Made by a program: the position numbers and the translations under genes. Source: Enemella evansiae (GTDB taxonomy: Bacteria > Actinomycetota > Actinomycetes > Propionibacteriales > Propionibacteriaceae). Taken from it: DNA of 64,000 nt. A model generated the notes under the pieces. It worked only from the letters and a program-made list of their open reading frames with translations, made no database searches and was not told the origin of the DNA. This document shows, in pieces, positions 33,394-43,782 of this stretch (the stretch's first letter is position 1; every line of letters begins with the position of its first letter). Location of the stretch: the NCBI RefSeq assembly GCF_002250705.1, contig NZ_NMVP01000001.1, positions 1 through 64,000 on the forward strand, given 5' to 3'.

Positions 33394-34373
33394 AGCCGCG
33401 ACGGGGGAGTCGGGGTACCGCCCGGGCTGGCGGTACCGGTGGTCGTCGGGCCCTCCGGGCCCGGGGTGGCGCTGCCGCTCTGGGTCGGCGACTGGCTCGG
33501 GGACTGGGAGCCGTTGCCCGGCGCATCGGTCGGCGAGGGCGTCGGGGTCGCGCTCCCCGGCGGCGGGGTCGGCGGCGGCGAGCCGGGGGAGCCGGTACCG
33601 GACTGGGGGCTCTGCGGCTGGCCGGTGCCGGACTGGCCGGTCTGCGACTGCGGGGACTGCGGGGCGGAATCGTGGAACAGCCAGATCGCGATCAGCACCG
33701 CGATCGTCGCCAGCACCATCATCAGCGCCCAGGACGCCAGGATGCTCAGAAAACCGGCCCGGGTGAACCGGCCCGGCCAGGGCAGCGGCCAGACCCGGTT
33801 GTGGCCGGGGGCGAACCGGTCCACCCACGGCAGCCGGTAGTCCGGTCCGCTGGGGCGGCCCATCGGGGCCAGATCGATCAGATCCACCTCGGCCAGGATG
33901 CCGCGCGCGACCTCGGAGATCCGGCGGTCGTTGGCCGGGTCGCCGGTGAGCGCCAGCGCGGCCCAGGGGGCGATCGGATGGCTGTCGTCGGGGTCGACCG
34001 GGTCGTCGTCCTCGGAGCGGAAGCGCCGGCCCAGCCGACCCTCGTCCTGCTCGTGGCCGCCGCGGGCCAGCACGTCATCGATGTGCAGCGCGTTGACCAT
34101 CCCGGAGAACCGGTCCCGGGCGTTCTTGTCCCCGGCCGCGCCGGCGTGCAGCTGGATCAGCACCGCCGCCTGGTCGGCATCGGTCACCGTGCCCCGGGTC
34201 AGGTGCTGGACACCGTCCCCGTGCGCCAACCAGGCCGTGCCCGAGGGTCGCCAGTGCAGCCGCCCGTCCAGCCAGAAGTCGCCGACCTTGGCCGGATCCT
34301 CCGGCAGCACCGGAGTGACCTCCAGCCCGGACCAGCCGGCTCCGGGCTGGGACTCGTGGTCGGTGTTCGGCAT
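33390..34373 (-). CDS. Hypothetical membrane protein with Pro/Ser/Thr-rich tail
   Basis: A 327-residue protein. Residues 1-200 are soluble, with GDFWLDGRLHWRPSGTAW and an acidic segment EDDDPVDPDD near 125. One membrane segment (SILASWALMMVLATIAVLIA, about 213-232) follows, then a 90-residue low-complexity tail made of Ser, Gln, Pro, Gly and Thr. The tail is probably outside the membrane. No catalytic motif is recognised. It is divergent from the moxR gene, with a 192-base gap, and may share regulation with it; it overlaps the HAD gene downstream. Confidence 0.72.
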   Translation of the reverse strand: MPNTDHESQPGAGWSGLEVTPVLPEDPAKVGDFWLDGRLHWRPSGTAWLAHGDGVQHLTRGTVTDADQAAVLIQLHAGAAGDKNARDRFSGMVNALHIDDVLARGGHEQDEGRLGRRFRSEDDDPVDPDDSHPIAPWAALALTGDPANDRRISEVARGILAEVDLIDLAPMGRPSGPDYRLPWVDRFAPGHNRVWPLPWPGRFTRAGFLSILASWALMMVLATIAVLIAIWLFHDSAPQSPQSQTGQSGTGQPQSPQSGTGSPGSPPPTPPPGSATPTPSPTDAPGNGSQSPSQSPTQSGSATPGPEGPTTTGTASPGGTPTPPSRL

Positions 34374-34565
34374 CCATCCTGCTTCGGCTCGGGATCGATT
34401 CGCGACACCCTGGCCGCGACGGTCTCGGCACCGGGGGCCGGCACCGCCCCCATTGTGCCAGTGCCCTGGTGCGGTACCGGATTTCACTGGGTGTGCCGGG
34501 GGTGTGGGTACGCTGGGGCGAGCCCGCGAGAGCGACGCCAATCCGGTGAGTACAGGAGAGATTGA

Positions 34566-35675
34566 GTGACCAGTCCGACCAGCCAGCCCTCGGCCAGTGG
34601 TCAGCCCGCCAACAATCAGCCCGCCGGCCAGCAGTCGGTGAACACCCAGGACGCCGCACGGCTGCTCGGCGACGCGATCCGGCAGGTGCAGCGGATCATC
34701 GTCGGGCAGGAACACATGGTCGAGCAGCTGATGGTCGGCCTGCTGGCCAAGGGCCACGTGCTCCTCGAGGGCGTACCCGGGGTGGCCAAGACCCTGGCGG
34801 TGCGCTCCTTCGCCACGGTCGTCGGCGGCGACTTCGCCCGCATCCAGTTCACCCCCGACCTGGTGCCCTCCGACATCGTCGGTACCCGGATCTACCTGGC
34901 CACCCAGGAGAAGTTCGAGGTCGAGCTGGGCCCGGTCTTCGTGAACTTCGTGCTCGCCGACGAGATCAACCGGGCGCCCGCCAAGGTGCAGTCGGCGATG
35001 CTGGAGCTGATGGCGGAGAAGCAGGTCTCGATCGCCGGCCACACCTATGACGCGCCCAAGCCGTTCATCGTGATCGCCACCCAGAACCCGGTCGAGTCCG
35101 AGGGCGTCTATCCGCTGCCCGAGGCGCAGCGCGACCGCTTCCTGCTCAAGGTCGACGTGCCCTATCCGCGCGGCAACGAGGAGTTCGAGATCCTGCGGCG
35201 GATGAGCGTCAGCCCGCCCGAGGCGCGCCCGGTGCTCGACCCGAGCCTGGTGCTGCGACTGCAGCAGCAGGCCTCCGAGGTGTTCGTGCACAACCTGGTC
35301 GCCGAATACATCGTCCGGCTGGTGCTGGCGACCCGGTCGCCGGCCGAGTTCAACATGCCGGATCTGACCTCGGTGATCCAGATCGGCTGCTCCCCGCGTG
35401 CCACCCTCGGCCTGGTCGCCGCCTCCCGGGCGCTGGCGCTGATCCACGGCCGTGACTACGTGCTGCCGACCGATGTGCAGGCGGTCGCGAAGGATGTGAT
35501 GTCGCACCGGCTGGTGCTCGGCTTCGATGCCGTCGCCGACAACATCCAGCCGACCCAGGTGATCGACCGGATCCTGGCGATGGTCCCGCCGCCCACCCCG
35601 GTGTGGAACCAGCAGGGCGGCCAGCCGAACCGCGACCAGCAACAGCAGCAGCAGCCCGACTTCAACCAGCACTGA
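34566..35675 (+). CDS. MoxR-family AAA+ ATPase
   Basis: A 369-residue MoxR ATPase. Walker A is in [18 protein letters not shown] (near 68-85), Walker B in [19 protein letters not shown], sensor 1 in [14 protein letters not shown] and the sensor 2 region in [18 protein letters not shown]. The N- and C-terminal 30 residues are Gln/Asn-rich. MoxR proteins act as chaperones for metal-cofactor or surface-protein assembly with VWA partners, which here follow in one operon. GTG 34566 has AGGAGAG upstream. TACGCT at about 34508 is a candidate -10. Confidence 0.93.
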   Translation: MTSPTSQPSASGQPANNQPAGQQSVNTQDAARLLGDAIRQVQRIIVGQEHMVEQLMVGLLAKGHVLLEGVPGVAKTLAVRSFATVVGGDFARIQFTPDLVPSDIVGTRIYLATQEKFEVELGPVFVNFVLADEINRAPAKVQSAMLELMAEKQVSIAGHTYDAPKPFIVIATQNPVESEGVYPLPEAQRDRFLLKVDVPYPRGNEEFEILRRMSVSPPEARPVLDPSLVLRLQQQASEVFVHNLVAEYIVRLVLATRSPAEFNMPDLTSVIQIGCSPRATLGLVAASRALALIHGRDYVLPTDVQAVAKDVMSHRLVLGFDAVADNIQPTQVIDRILAMVPPPTPVWNQQGGQPNRDQQQQQQPDFNQH

Positions 35676-35698
35676 GCGGGACGGACCGAGGGAACGAC

Positions 35699-36739
35699 GT
35701 GAGCCAGCACCCGATCGATTTCACCGCCCCGGCCGCCGCGGCCTCGGTGCTCGGTGAGCCGACCCGGGCCACCCTCCCGCTGAACAAGCTGGCCCCGGAG
35801 GCGGCGCTGCGGCGCCTCGAGCTGGCGATCGTACGCCGCCTCGAGGGTTTCCTGCACGGGGACCATCTGGGCCTGTTGCCCGGGCCCGGTTCGGACACCA
35901 ACGACGCCCGCGAATATGTGCCCGGCCAGGACGATGTGCGCAAGATGGACTGGGCGGTGACCGCCCGGACCACGGTGCCGCACGTCCGGGACACGATGGC
36001 CGACCGCGAGCTCGAGGTCTGGGCACTGCTGGATGTCACCCCGTCGATGAACTGGGGCACCGCCGGCATCACCAAACGCGACCTGGGCATCGCCGCGGTC
36101 GCCACCATCGGCTTCCTGAGCCAGAAGATGGGCGACCGCTTCGGCGGGATGATCATGAAGCCCGACGGGATCCGCCGGCTGCCCGCCAACTCCGGGCGTA
36201 CCGCCCTCTATGGTCTGCTCGGCAAGATGCTCGAGGAACCGATCGTCCCCGACCACGCGACCGGCCCCTACGACCTGCCCGAGGGCATCGAGCAGCTGGC
36301 CCGCACCCAGCGGCGCCGCGGGTTGCGGGTGGTCGTCTCGGACTTCCTCACCCCCGGCGATCACGAACTCGATCCCAACGTCGAACCGCCCTGGGAGCGG
36401 GCGCTGCGCCGGCTCGCGGTCCGCAACCAGGTGCTCTGCGTCGAGGTCGTCGACCGGTTCGAGCTGCAGTTCCCCAATGTCGGCGAGATCCTGATCCGCG
36501 ATCCGGAGACCGATTTTGAGCGGTATGTGAATACTGGAGATGCCGCCGCCCGACAGCGGATGGACGCCGCCAGCGCCGCACAGCGTGAACGGATCCGGAT
36601 CGCACTGCGTCGGGCCGGGGTGGGCCACATCCAGTTGCGTACCGACCGGGACTGGGTCGCCGACATCGCCCGTTTCGTGCTGGCCTATCGGCGGGTCGCC
36701 AGCATGTTGCACGCACCACCGCAGGGGGTGAGCCGATGA
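35699..36739 (+). CDS. DUF58-domain protein
   Basis: A 346-residue soluble protein of the DUF58 family, which is a VWA-like fold found after MoxR genes. The DUF58 core has GRDVRKMDW-like DDVRKMDWAVTARTTVPHVR, then ELEVWALLDVTPSMNWG, where the usual Asp-x-Ser of the VWA site is DVTPSM. GTG 35699 lies 23 bases after moxR. The stop overlaps the next ATG (ATGA). It probably binds MoxR or delivers a client protein; the client is unknown. Confidence 0.88.
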   Translation: MSQHPIDFTAPAAAASVLGEPTRATLPLNKLAPEAALRRLELAIVRRLEGFLHGDHLGLLPGPGSDTNDAREYVPGQDDVRKMDWAVTARTTVPHVRDTMADRELEVWALLDVTPSMNWGTAGITKRDLGIAAVATIGFLSQKMGDRFGGMIMKPDGIRRLPANSGRTALYGLLGKMLEEPIVPDHATGPYDLPEGIEQLARTQRRRGLRVVVSDFLTPGDHELDPNVEPPWERALRRLAVRNQVLCVEVVDRFELQFPNVGEILIRDPETDFERYVNTGDAAARQRMDAASAAQRERIRIALRRAGVGHIQLRTDRDWVADIARFVLAYRRVASMLHAPPQGVSR

Positions 36740-37713
36740 TTCCACTGGACGGGTGGCTGCCCAACTTCTCGGCGCCCGGGCGGTTGATCTGGCTGATCGC
36801 GATCCCGCTGCTGGTGGCCGCGTACCTGTGGGCCTCGCGCCGCAAGAACCGGCGCGGGATGCGCTTCACCAACACCTCGATGCTCGGCGCGGTGGTGCCC
36901 AAGCAGTCCCAGTGGCGCCGGCATCTGGCGGTCGCGTTCTCGCTCCTGTCCCTGGTCAGCCTGACCGGCGCCTGGGCCAAACCGGTCGCCCAGGTCGACG
37001 TGCCCCGGGAGCGGGCCACCATCGTGGTGGTGCTGGACGTGTCCCAGTCGATGGCCGCCAACGACATCAAACCCGACCGGTTGACCGTCGCCAAGAACGG
37101 CGCCAAGGATTTCGTGCAATCGCTGCCGGAGAAATACAACGTGGCGCTGGTCGCGATGTCGGGCAACCCGTCGCTGGTGATCCCACCGACCCTCGATCGG
37201 GCCGCGATGATCCGCGGCATCGACTCGCTCCAGCTGCGCGACTCGACCGCGATCGGGGAGTCGATCGTCGTCGGGCTGCGGGCGCTGGACATGGCACCCA
37301 AGGACAAGGCCGACGGTGACAAGCCGCCGCCCGGTGCGATCGTGATGCTCTCCGACGGCACCAACACCCTCGGCCGGCCGGCCGAGCAGGGCGCCCAGGA
37401 GGCGATCCAGGCCAAGGTCAAGGTCTACACGATCGGCTACGGCACCGAGAATGGTTATGTGGACCTGGACGGCAAGCGGGAAGCGGTGCCGGTGAACCAG
37501 GCCCAGATGGAACGGGTCGCACAGATGACCGGCGGCTCCTACTTCCGGGCGGCTACCCCCGACCAGCTCAAGAAGGTGTACGAGAACATCGGATCCTCGG
37601 TCGGTGTGGAGAAGGCCGAACGCGAGACGACCGCCGCCTGGGCCGGCTGGGGTCTCGGTTTCGCCGCCCTCGCCGCGCTGGCCGCGATCTCCCTGGCTGC
37701 GAGGTGGCCATGA
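36736..37713 (+). CDS. VWA-domain membrane protein, BatA-like (copy 1)
   Basis: A 325-residue protein with two N-terminal membrane segments (about 14-32 and 60-78), a VWA domain (about 92-280), and a C-terminal helix (about 300-322). The metal site is intact: DVSQSM, a later Thr in the segment RDSTAIGES, and an Asp in MLSDGTNT. This is the layout of BatA/Aerotolerance-type proteins. It overlaps the DUF58 gene by 4 bases and the next VWA gene by 4 bases. It is closely related to the next product. Confidence 0.9.
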   Translation: MIPLDGWLPNFSAPGRLIWLIAIPLLVAAYLWASRRKNRRGMRFTNTSMLGAVVPKQSQWRRHLAVAFSLLSLVSLTGAWAKPVAQVDVPRERATIVVVLDVSQSMAANDIKPDRLTVAKNGAKDFVQSLPEKYNVALVAMSGNPSLVIPPTLDRAAMIRGIDSLQLRDSTAIGESIVVGLRALDMAPKDKADGDKPPPGAIVMLSDGTNTLGRPAEQGAQEAIQAKVKVYTIGYGTENGYVDLDGKREAVPVNQAQMERVAQMTGGSYFRAATPDQLKKVYENIGSSVGVEKAERETTAAWAGWGLGFAALAALAAISLAARWP

Positions 37714-38672
37714 TGCTGATTCCGCTCGACCTGCCGAACTTCGCCCACGCCGGGCGGCTCTGGGCGCTGCTCGCGATCCCGGCCCTGGCGGGTCTCTATC
37801 TGCTGCTGCTCTGGTATCGGCGCGACACCGGCCGGCGGACGCTGCTGATCAACCCGGATCGGAAGTGGGTACGCCACCTGGCGGTGGTCCTGGCGATCCT
37901 CAGCCTCGGCATGCTGACCGTCGCCTGGGCGACACCGCGGCAGACGGTCGATGTGCCCCGGGAGCGGGCCACGGTGGTGGTCACCCTGGACGTGTCGCTG
38001 TCGATGGAGGCCGCCGATGTGCCGCCGAACCGGCTGGCGGCCGCCAAGACCACCGCGAAGGAGTTCGTGAACTCACTGCCGCCGGCGTTCAACGTCGCGG
38101 TCGTCGAGTTCGCCGGGAACGCCTCGATCGTCGTCCCACCGACCACCGACCGCGGGGTGGTGAACGCCGGTATCGACAATCTGCAGCTGCGGGAGTCGAC
38201 CGCGATCGGTGAAGGCATCTACACCGCCCTGGATGCGCTGCTGATGGTGCCGCCGGATCCGCGGGATGCCGACGGCCAGGTCCCGGCGACGATGGTGGTG
38301 CTCTCCGACGGTGAGTCCCAGCGTGGCCGCAGCGCCTTCGCCGCCGCCACCGAGGCCAAGAAACGCGGCGTACCGGTGAACACCATCGCCTTCGGCACCG
38401 AGAGCGGCTACATCGTCGACAAGCGCACCGGGCGTCGGGAACCCGTCTCGGTGAACAAGGAGCAGCTCGCCGAGATCGCCGCCACCGGCGGCGGCAAGGG
38501 CTACTACGCGCCGACGGTGGAGAAGCTGCGCGAGGTGTACGCCGACATCCGCCGTTCCGCCGGCACCGAGAAGGCCTATCAGGAGGTCACCTCCCGCTAC
38601 GTCGGCGGTGGCCTGGTGCTCGGCCTGCTGGCCGCGGTCGGCATCGTCTCCCTCGGCGCCCGCTGGCCGTAA
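37710..38672 (+). CDS. VWA-domain membrane protein, BatA-like (copy 2)
   Basis: A 320-residue paralog of the preceding gene with the same helix-helix-VWA-helix order. Metal-site residues are in DVSLSM, LRESTAIGEG and VLSDGESQ. The shared phrase VDVPRERATVVVTLDVS and the nearly identical ends (SLGARWP / SLAARWP) show a tandem duplication. Two VWA proteins could form a heteromeric complex served by the MoxR ATPase. The start ATG 37710 is part of an ATGA overlap. Confidence 0.9.
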   Translation: MMLIPLDLPNFAHAGRLWALLAIPALAGLYLLLLWYRRDTGRRTLLINPDRKWVRHLAVVLAILSLGMLTVAWATPRQTVDVPRERATVVVTLDVSLSMEAADVPPNRLAAAKTTAKEFVNSLPPAFNVAVVEFAGNASIVVPPTTDRGVVNAGIDNLQLRESTAIGEGIYTALDALLMVPPDPRDADGQVPATMVVLSDGESQRGRSAFAAATEAKKRGVPVNTIAFGTESGYIVDKRTGRREPVSVNKEQLAEIAATGGGKGYYAPTVEKLREVYADIRRSAGTEKAYQEVTSRYVGGGLVLGLLAAVGIVSLGARWP

Positions 38673-38696
38673 CCGCCCCCCCACTAGGTTGGGCCC

Positions 38697-39416
38697 ATGA
38701 CCTCCGACATCGCCGCCAACCTCGCCACCATCCACCAGCGGATCGACCGGGCCGCGGCGGCCGCCGGGCGCAGCAGCGAGGAGATCCGGTTGCTGCCGGT
38801 GTCGAAGACCAAACCGCCGGAAGCGGTGCTGGAGGCGTACGCCGCAGGGGAGCCGATCTTCGGGGAGAACAAGGTCCAGGAGGCCCAGGCCAAGGCCGAG
38901 GCGCTCGCCGACACCGACATCAAGTGGGCGGTGATCGGGCACCTGCAGACCAACAAGGCGAAGTATCTGGCGCGGTTCGCGCACGAGTTCCATGCCCTCG
39001 ATTCGCTCAAGGTGGCGACCGAGCTGGAGAAGCGGCTGCAGAACGAGGGCCGGGGGCTGGACGTGTTCATCCAGGTCAACTCGTCGGGGGAGGCGCAGAA
39101 GTTCGGGCTGCCGCCGGAGGAGGTGGCGGACTTCGCCCGCGAGCTGCGGGCCTTCGATGCGTTGAACGTGCGCGGGCTGATGACGCTCGCGGTGTTCGCC
39201 GACGACCCGGAGGTGGTGCGGCCCTGTTTCGAGCGGATGCAGCAGCTGCAGCAGCGGCTCCGCGACGACGACCGGGCGGCCGGGGGGTACGAGGAGCTGT
39301 CGATGGGGATGAGCGGGGACTTCGAGCTGGCGATCGCGCACGGGGCGACGACGGTACGCGTCGGGCAGGCGATCTTCGGGGACCGGTTGGACCCGAACGA
39401 CTACTGGCCGGGGTGA
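38697..39416 (+). CDS. YggS-family pyridoxal phosphate homeostasis protein
   Basis: A 239-residue PLP-binding protein. The PLP lysine is in LLPVSKTKPPEAV (near residue 35); FGENKVQEAQAKAEAL, IGHLQTNKAKYLARF, VNSSGEAQKFGL, LMTLAVF and LSMGMSGDFELAIAHGAT follow in the normal order. It keeps free PLP in balance and has no known catalytic reaction. It is usually found near cell-division genes but here lies after the VWA operon with its own start: TAGGTT (38685-38690) lies 6 bases before ATG 38697. Confidence 0.95.
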   Translation: MTSDIAANLATIHQRIDRAAAAAGRSSEEIRLLPVSKTKPPEAVLEAYAAGEPIFGENKVQEAQAKAEALADTDIKWAVIGHLQTNKAKYLARFAHEFHALDSLKVATELEKRLQNEGRGLDVFIQVNSSGEAQKFGLPPEEVADFARELRAFDALNVRGLMTLAVFADDPEVVRPCFERMQQLQQRLRDDDRAAGGYEELSMGMSGDFELAIAHGATTVRVGQAIFGDRLDPNDYWPG

Positions 39417-39588
39417 CACCTCGACTCGCTCCGCTCGCTCGGTGGGCGTGGAGCGTGATCGCTCGCTCGGTGGGCGTCGTCAACCCGCCGCGCTGGTGCA
39501 GAAGTGACTTGTGATGCACAATGGGCGCATCGTTCGTCCACGTTTTGAGGATGTCGGGGAAGGCAACCCTCAAGCCTTGGGAGGAACG

Positions 39589-40086
39589 ATGAGCACGACC
39601 CGTGGAGTTCTTTTTGTCCACTCCTCGCCGTCAGCGCTGTGCCCGCACATCGAATGGGCCGCCGGCGGCGTACTCGGCATGCCCACCTCCCTCGACTGGA
39701 CCGGGCAGCCCGCCGAGCGCTCGGCGTACCGCGCCGAATACTCCTGGCAGGGGCCCTCCGGCACTGCTGCGCGGCTGGCGAGCGCGCTCAAGGGCTGGCA
39801 GAAGCTCCGCTTCGAGGTGACCGAGGACCCCAGCCCCGGTGTCGAGGGTTCTCGGTACGCCTACACGCCGACTCTGGGCGTCTTCCACGCCACCACCGGC
39901 ATCCACGGCGACATCATGATCCCCGAGGACCGACTGAAGGCCGCCGTCGTCACCGAGGCGCTCGGCGGGAAGTCGCTGCACGACGCCGTCGACGAACTCC
40001 TCGGCCGCCCCTGGGACGACGAACTCGAACCCTTCCGGTACGCCGGCGAGGGCGCTCCCGTGCGCTGGTTGCACAAGGTCGTCTGA
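39589..40086 (+). CDS. DUF3145 family protein
   Basis: A 165-residue soluble protein matching the actinobacterial DUF3145 family: TRGVLFVHSSPSALCPHIEW, SLDWTGQPAERSAYRAEYSW, LRFEVTEDPSPGVEGSRY and a short C-terminal domain ending LHKVV. Function unknown. ATG 39589 has GGGAGGA upstream. Before it, 39433-39449 and 39461-39477 are two copies of a 17-bp direct repeat (GCTCGCTCGGTGGGCGT). Confidence 0.85.
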   Translation: MSTTRGVLFVHSSPSALCPHIEWAAGGVLGMPTSLDWTGQPAERSAYRAEYSWQGPSGTAARLASALKGWQKLRFEVTEDPSPGVEGSRYAYTPTLGVFHATTGIHGDIMIPEDRLKAAVVTEALGGKSLHDAVDELLGRPWDDELEPFRYAGEGAPVRWLHKVV

Positions 40087-40179
40087 GGCCGCCGCCGATT
40101 CCGCTGCACCGACCAGATCCTCCGACCCCGCGCGGGTATCTGCCGAGATCCGGGTGGCCGCTCCCTTGTTGCGACCCCC

Positions 40180-40340
40180 CTCAAACCGATGCACGTTTGA
40201 TCCCAAGCTGGCATCAAGGAAATCGCTGATGCACGGGAGGGATCAAAGAAATGTCTGATGCTCACCACGCATCAAACCGATCCTTGATGCCGTCTGGGCA
40301 TCAAGAAAATCTTTGATGCTGTCTGGGTATCAAGGCCGTA
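40180..40340. repeat. Array of about six degenerate palindromes, ~29-bp period
   Basis: Units resembling GCATCAAGAAAATCTTTGATG(C) start at 40211, 40240, 40269, 40298 and 40328, with a shorter one near 40181. Each pairs GCATCAA with TTGATGC around an A-rich centre; linkers are CACGGGA, TCACCAC, CGTCTGG and TGTCTGG. The array fills the gap between the convergent DUF3145 and kinase genes, and nothing else is seen there. Confidence 0.6.
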
Positions 40341-40381
40341 TCGGTTGGCGGCACCATCCCAAGGGTCACATTCCCCACAGG

Positions 40382-41101
40382 TCAGCCGAGTTCCCAGACG
40401 CGGCGGTGGAAGGCGCGGCGTACCGGATCGTCGGGAATGCCATAGCTGGCGAGGAAACGCGGCCACCAGCCGGGGCCGAAGTTGTGCTCCAGGCTCCAGT
40501 GCGCCGCGCCGAGATCGGACCAGCGGTCCCCGACGCCGAGTTCGCCCAGGTCGACCAGCCCGACGAAACCGCCCGCGTCGCCGACGATGGTGTTCGGCGC
40601 ACACGGGTCCCCGTGGCAGACGACCAGCCGATCGACCGGTGGCGGCGCACCGAGCTCGGCCAGCGCGGCAGGGGAGAGCCGGGTGAGCGGCTCCCGGCGC
40701 CACGGGCAGGCGGTCACCGGTGCCGTCTCGTGCAGGCGCCGCAGACCGATACCGAGGGCGTCGATGACCGGTCCGGGATCGGCGGAGAAGAGCGGATCGA
40801 TGGTGTTGCGGCCGGCCAGCGCGCGGGTGTGCAGCCAGCCCACTCCGTCGGCGACGCCGGCGCCGAGCACCTCCGGTACCGCGATGAACTCCCGCGCCCA
40901 GCCCAGCTTCGCCGCTTCCAGCTCGGGATCGAACTCCGGATGCGGCGGTCCGACCTTGACGAACTCGGCGTCGCGTTCACCGGCACCGATCCGCCAGGTC
41001 GTCCCGCCGATCTCGTTCGCCCAGACCGCGCGGAGCGGTCGTCCACCGGCGATCCGGGCGACCACTGCGGGCACCGCGGGATCGACGGCGGGGACGCTCA
41101 C
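40382..41101 (-). CDS. Aminoglycoside 3'-phosphotransferase-like kinase
   Basis: A 239-residue protein with the APH fold. The catalytic loop is VVCHGDPCAPNTIVGD (HGD then Asn), and the metal Asp is in VGLVDLGELGVGDRWSDLGA, the form typical of APH(3') enzymes rather than generic APH-domain kinases. The N-lobe has YVKVG-like EFVKVGPPHPEF. It could phosphorylate an aminoglycoside; a housekeeping substrate is also possible, since no mobile element is next to it and base composition is like its neighbours. It lies 9 bases downstream of fabF on the same strand. Confidence 0.75.
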   Translation of the reverse strand: MSVPAVDPAVPAVVARIAGGRPLRAVWANEIGGTTWRIGAGERDAEFVKVGPPHPEFDPELEAAKLGWAREFIAVPEVLGAGVADGVGWLHTRALAGRNTIDPLFSADPGPVIDALGIGLRRLHETAPVTACPWRREPLTRLSPAALAELGAPPPVDRLVVCHGDPCAPNTIVGDAGGFVGLVDLGELGVGDRWSDLGAAHWSLEHNFGPGWWPRFLASYGIPDDPVRRAFHRRVWELG

Positions 41102-41110
41102 CGGCTCGGT

Positions 41111-42370
<1,260 letters not shown>

Positions 42371-42426
42371 ATCGACTCTCGTTCGGTTCGGTTCGGCTCG
42401 GATGGGGTGCTGGCGGGGAGTGCGGA

Positions 42427-42464
42427 ACCGGCGGGATCCCTGTCGATACAGGGAACCCGCCGGT
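42427..42464 (-). promoter_or_regulatory. Intercistronic hairpin between acpP and fabF
   Basis: The arms ACCGGCGGG (42427-42435) and CCCGCCGGT (42456-42464) pair perfectly, with an inner CCCTG/CAGGG stem and the loop TCGATA; only AT/AA is unpaired between the stems. No T-run follows. It may protect the acpP mRNA or reduce readthrough, giving more ACP than FabF. Confidence 0.6.
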
Positions 42465-42470
42465 CTCGAC

Positions 42471-42716
42471 TCAGGACTGGGCGCGCTCGATGTAGGCGAC
42501 CGCGTCGCCCACGGTCTTCAGGTTCTTGGCCTCCTCGTCGGGGATGGACACCCCGAACTTGTCCTCGGCGGCGTAGATGATCTCGCTCATCGCCAACGAG
42601 TCGGCGTCCAGGTCGTCGATGAAGGACTTGTCCATCTGCACGTCCTCGACCGGCACATTGACGACCTCGTGCACGATCTCGGCGAGCTGGCTGCGGATCT
42701 CTTCGGTGGTGGCCAT
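42471..42716 (-). CDS. acpP: Acyl carrier protein
   Basis: An 81-residue acidic ACP. The phosphopantetheine Ser is in DDLDADSLAMSEI; usual type II ACPs have DSL followed by D/V-E, and here LAMSEI. Its helices match the family in length. It carries growing acyl chains between FabD, FabH and FabF encoded around it. The leader between fabH and acpP (42717-42771) is A/G-rich on the coding strand, with AAAAAGGAGAAAAAGC before ATG, which suggests strong translation. Confidence 0.95.
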   Translation of the reverse strand: MATTEEIRSQLAEIVHEVVNVPVEDVQMDKSFIDDLDADSLAMSEIIYAAEDKFGVSIPDEEAKNLKTVGDAVAYIERAQS

Positions 42717-42771
42717 CTGCTTTTTCTCCTTTTTCTTTCCTGGTTGGAAAATCTTGGTGGGTGGTTCTCGG

Positions 42772-43782
42772 TCAGGGCAGCACGATGACCTGGCCGGCGT
42801 ACACCAGCCCGGCGCCGAAGCCGACGATCAGCGCGATCTGGCCGCTGTGGCCCTGGCCCTCGGCGTACAGGGTCTCGATCGCCAGCGGGATGGAGGCCGC
42901 CGACGTGTTTCCCTGCTGCTTGATGTCGCGGGCGACGGTCACGTGCTCGGGCAGCTTCAGGGTGCGGATCATCGCGTCGGTGATCCGGTTGTTCGCCTGG
43001 TGCGGGATGAACACCTCGAGGTCGTCCACGCTGATGCCCGCACGGTGCAGCATGTCGAGCGTCTTGCGGGCCACCGTGGTCGACGCCCACTTGAACACCG
43101 GCCGGCCGTCCATGTGCAGCTTCGGCATCCCCTCACCCTCGTAGTCGGGGATCATCGGGGTGTGGATCACCTCGGCGGCCTCGCCCTCGGAGCCCCAGAC
43201 GACCGGCCCGATACCGGGGGTGTCGCTGGGCCCGACGATCGCCGCACCGGCGCCGTCGGCGAACAGGAACGCCGTGCCCCGGTCGGTCAGGTCGGTGATC
43301 TCGCTGAGCTTCTCCACCCCGACCACCAGCACGTTGGTGGAGGCCCCGCTGCGGACCAGCGCATCGGCCTGGGCGATGCCATAGCAGAAGCCGGCGCAGG
43401 CCGCGGAGACGTCGTATGCCGCAGCGGTCCCGGCGCCCAGCTCCTGAGCCAGTTGCGGGGCCAGGCCGGGGGTGGTCTGGTGGTGCGAGACGGTCGCGAC
43501 GATGACGGTGTCCACCTGGTCCGGGGTGAGGCCGGCGCGTTCCATCGCCTGCTCACCGGCCCGCTTGGACATCAGCATCACGGTCTCGTCGGCATTCGCC
43601 CAGCGACGCTCGGTGATGCCGGTGCGCTGCTCGATCCACTCGGGGGTGGACTCGATCATCGTGCACATCTCCTCGTTGCTGACCACCCGCGAGGGGCGGT
43701 AGCTGCCGAAGCCGAGGATCCGGGAGTAGGGGGAGCCGGCGGGCGCCTGGATCTGCCGGCGGCCGGTGCTTGTCTCGGTCAT
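42772..43782 (-). CDS. fabH: 3-oxoacyl-ACP synthase III
   Basis: A 336-residue KAS III. The catalytic Cys is in [18 protein letters not shown], the His in [14 protein letters not shown] and the Asn in [17 protein letters not shown]. It starts chains by condensing an acyl-CoA with malonyl-ACP; branched starters are likely in this type of organism but not provable here. Its ATG directly follows the fabD stop (TAG-ATG). Confidence 0.95.
   Translation of the reverse strand: MTETSTGRRQIQAPAGSPYSRILGFGSYRPSRVVSNEEMCTMIESTPEWIEQRTGITERRWANADETVMLMSKRAGEQAMERAGLTPDQVDTVIVATVSHHQTTPGLAPQLAQELGAGTAAAYDVSAACAGFCYGIAQADALVRSGASTNVLVVGVEKLSEITDLTDRGTAFLFADGAGAAIVGPSDTPGIGPVVWGSEGEAAEVIHTPMIPDYEGEGMPKLHMDGRPVFKWASTTVARKTLDMLHRAGISVDDLEVFIPHQANNRITDAMIRTLKLPEHVTVARDIKQQGNTSAASIPLAIETLYAEGQGHSGQIALIVGFGAGLVYAGQVIVLP

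Noticed and set aside
40180..40340. CRISPR-like periodic repeats
   Set aside because: The units are degenerate palindromes about 22 bp long with only about 7 bp between them; there are no spacers and no cas genes.
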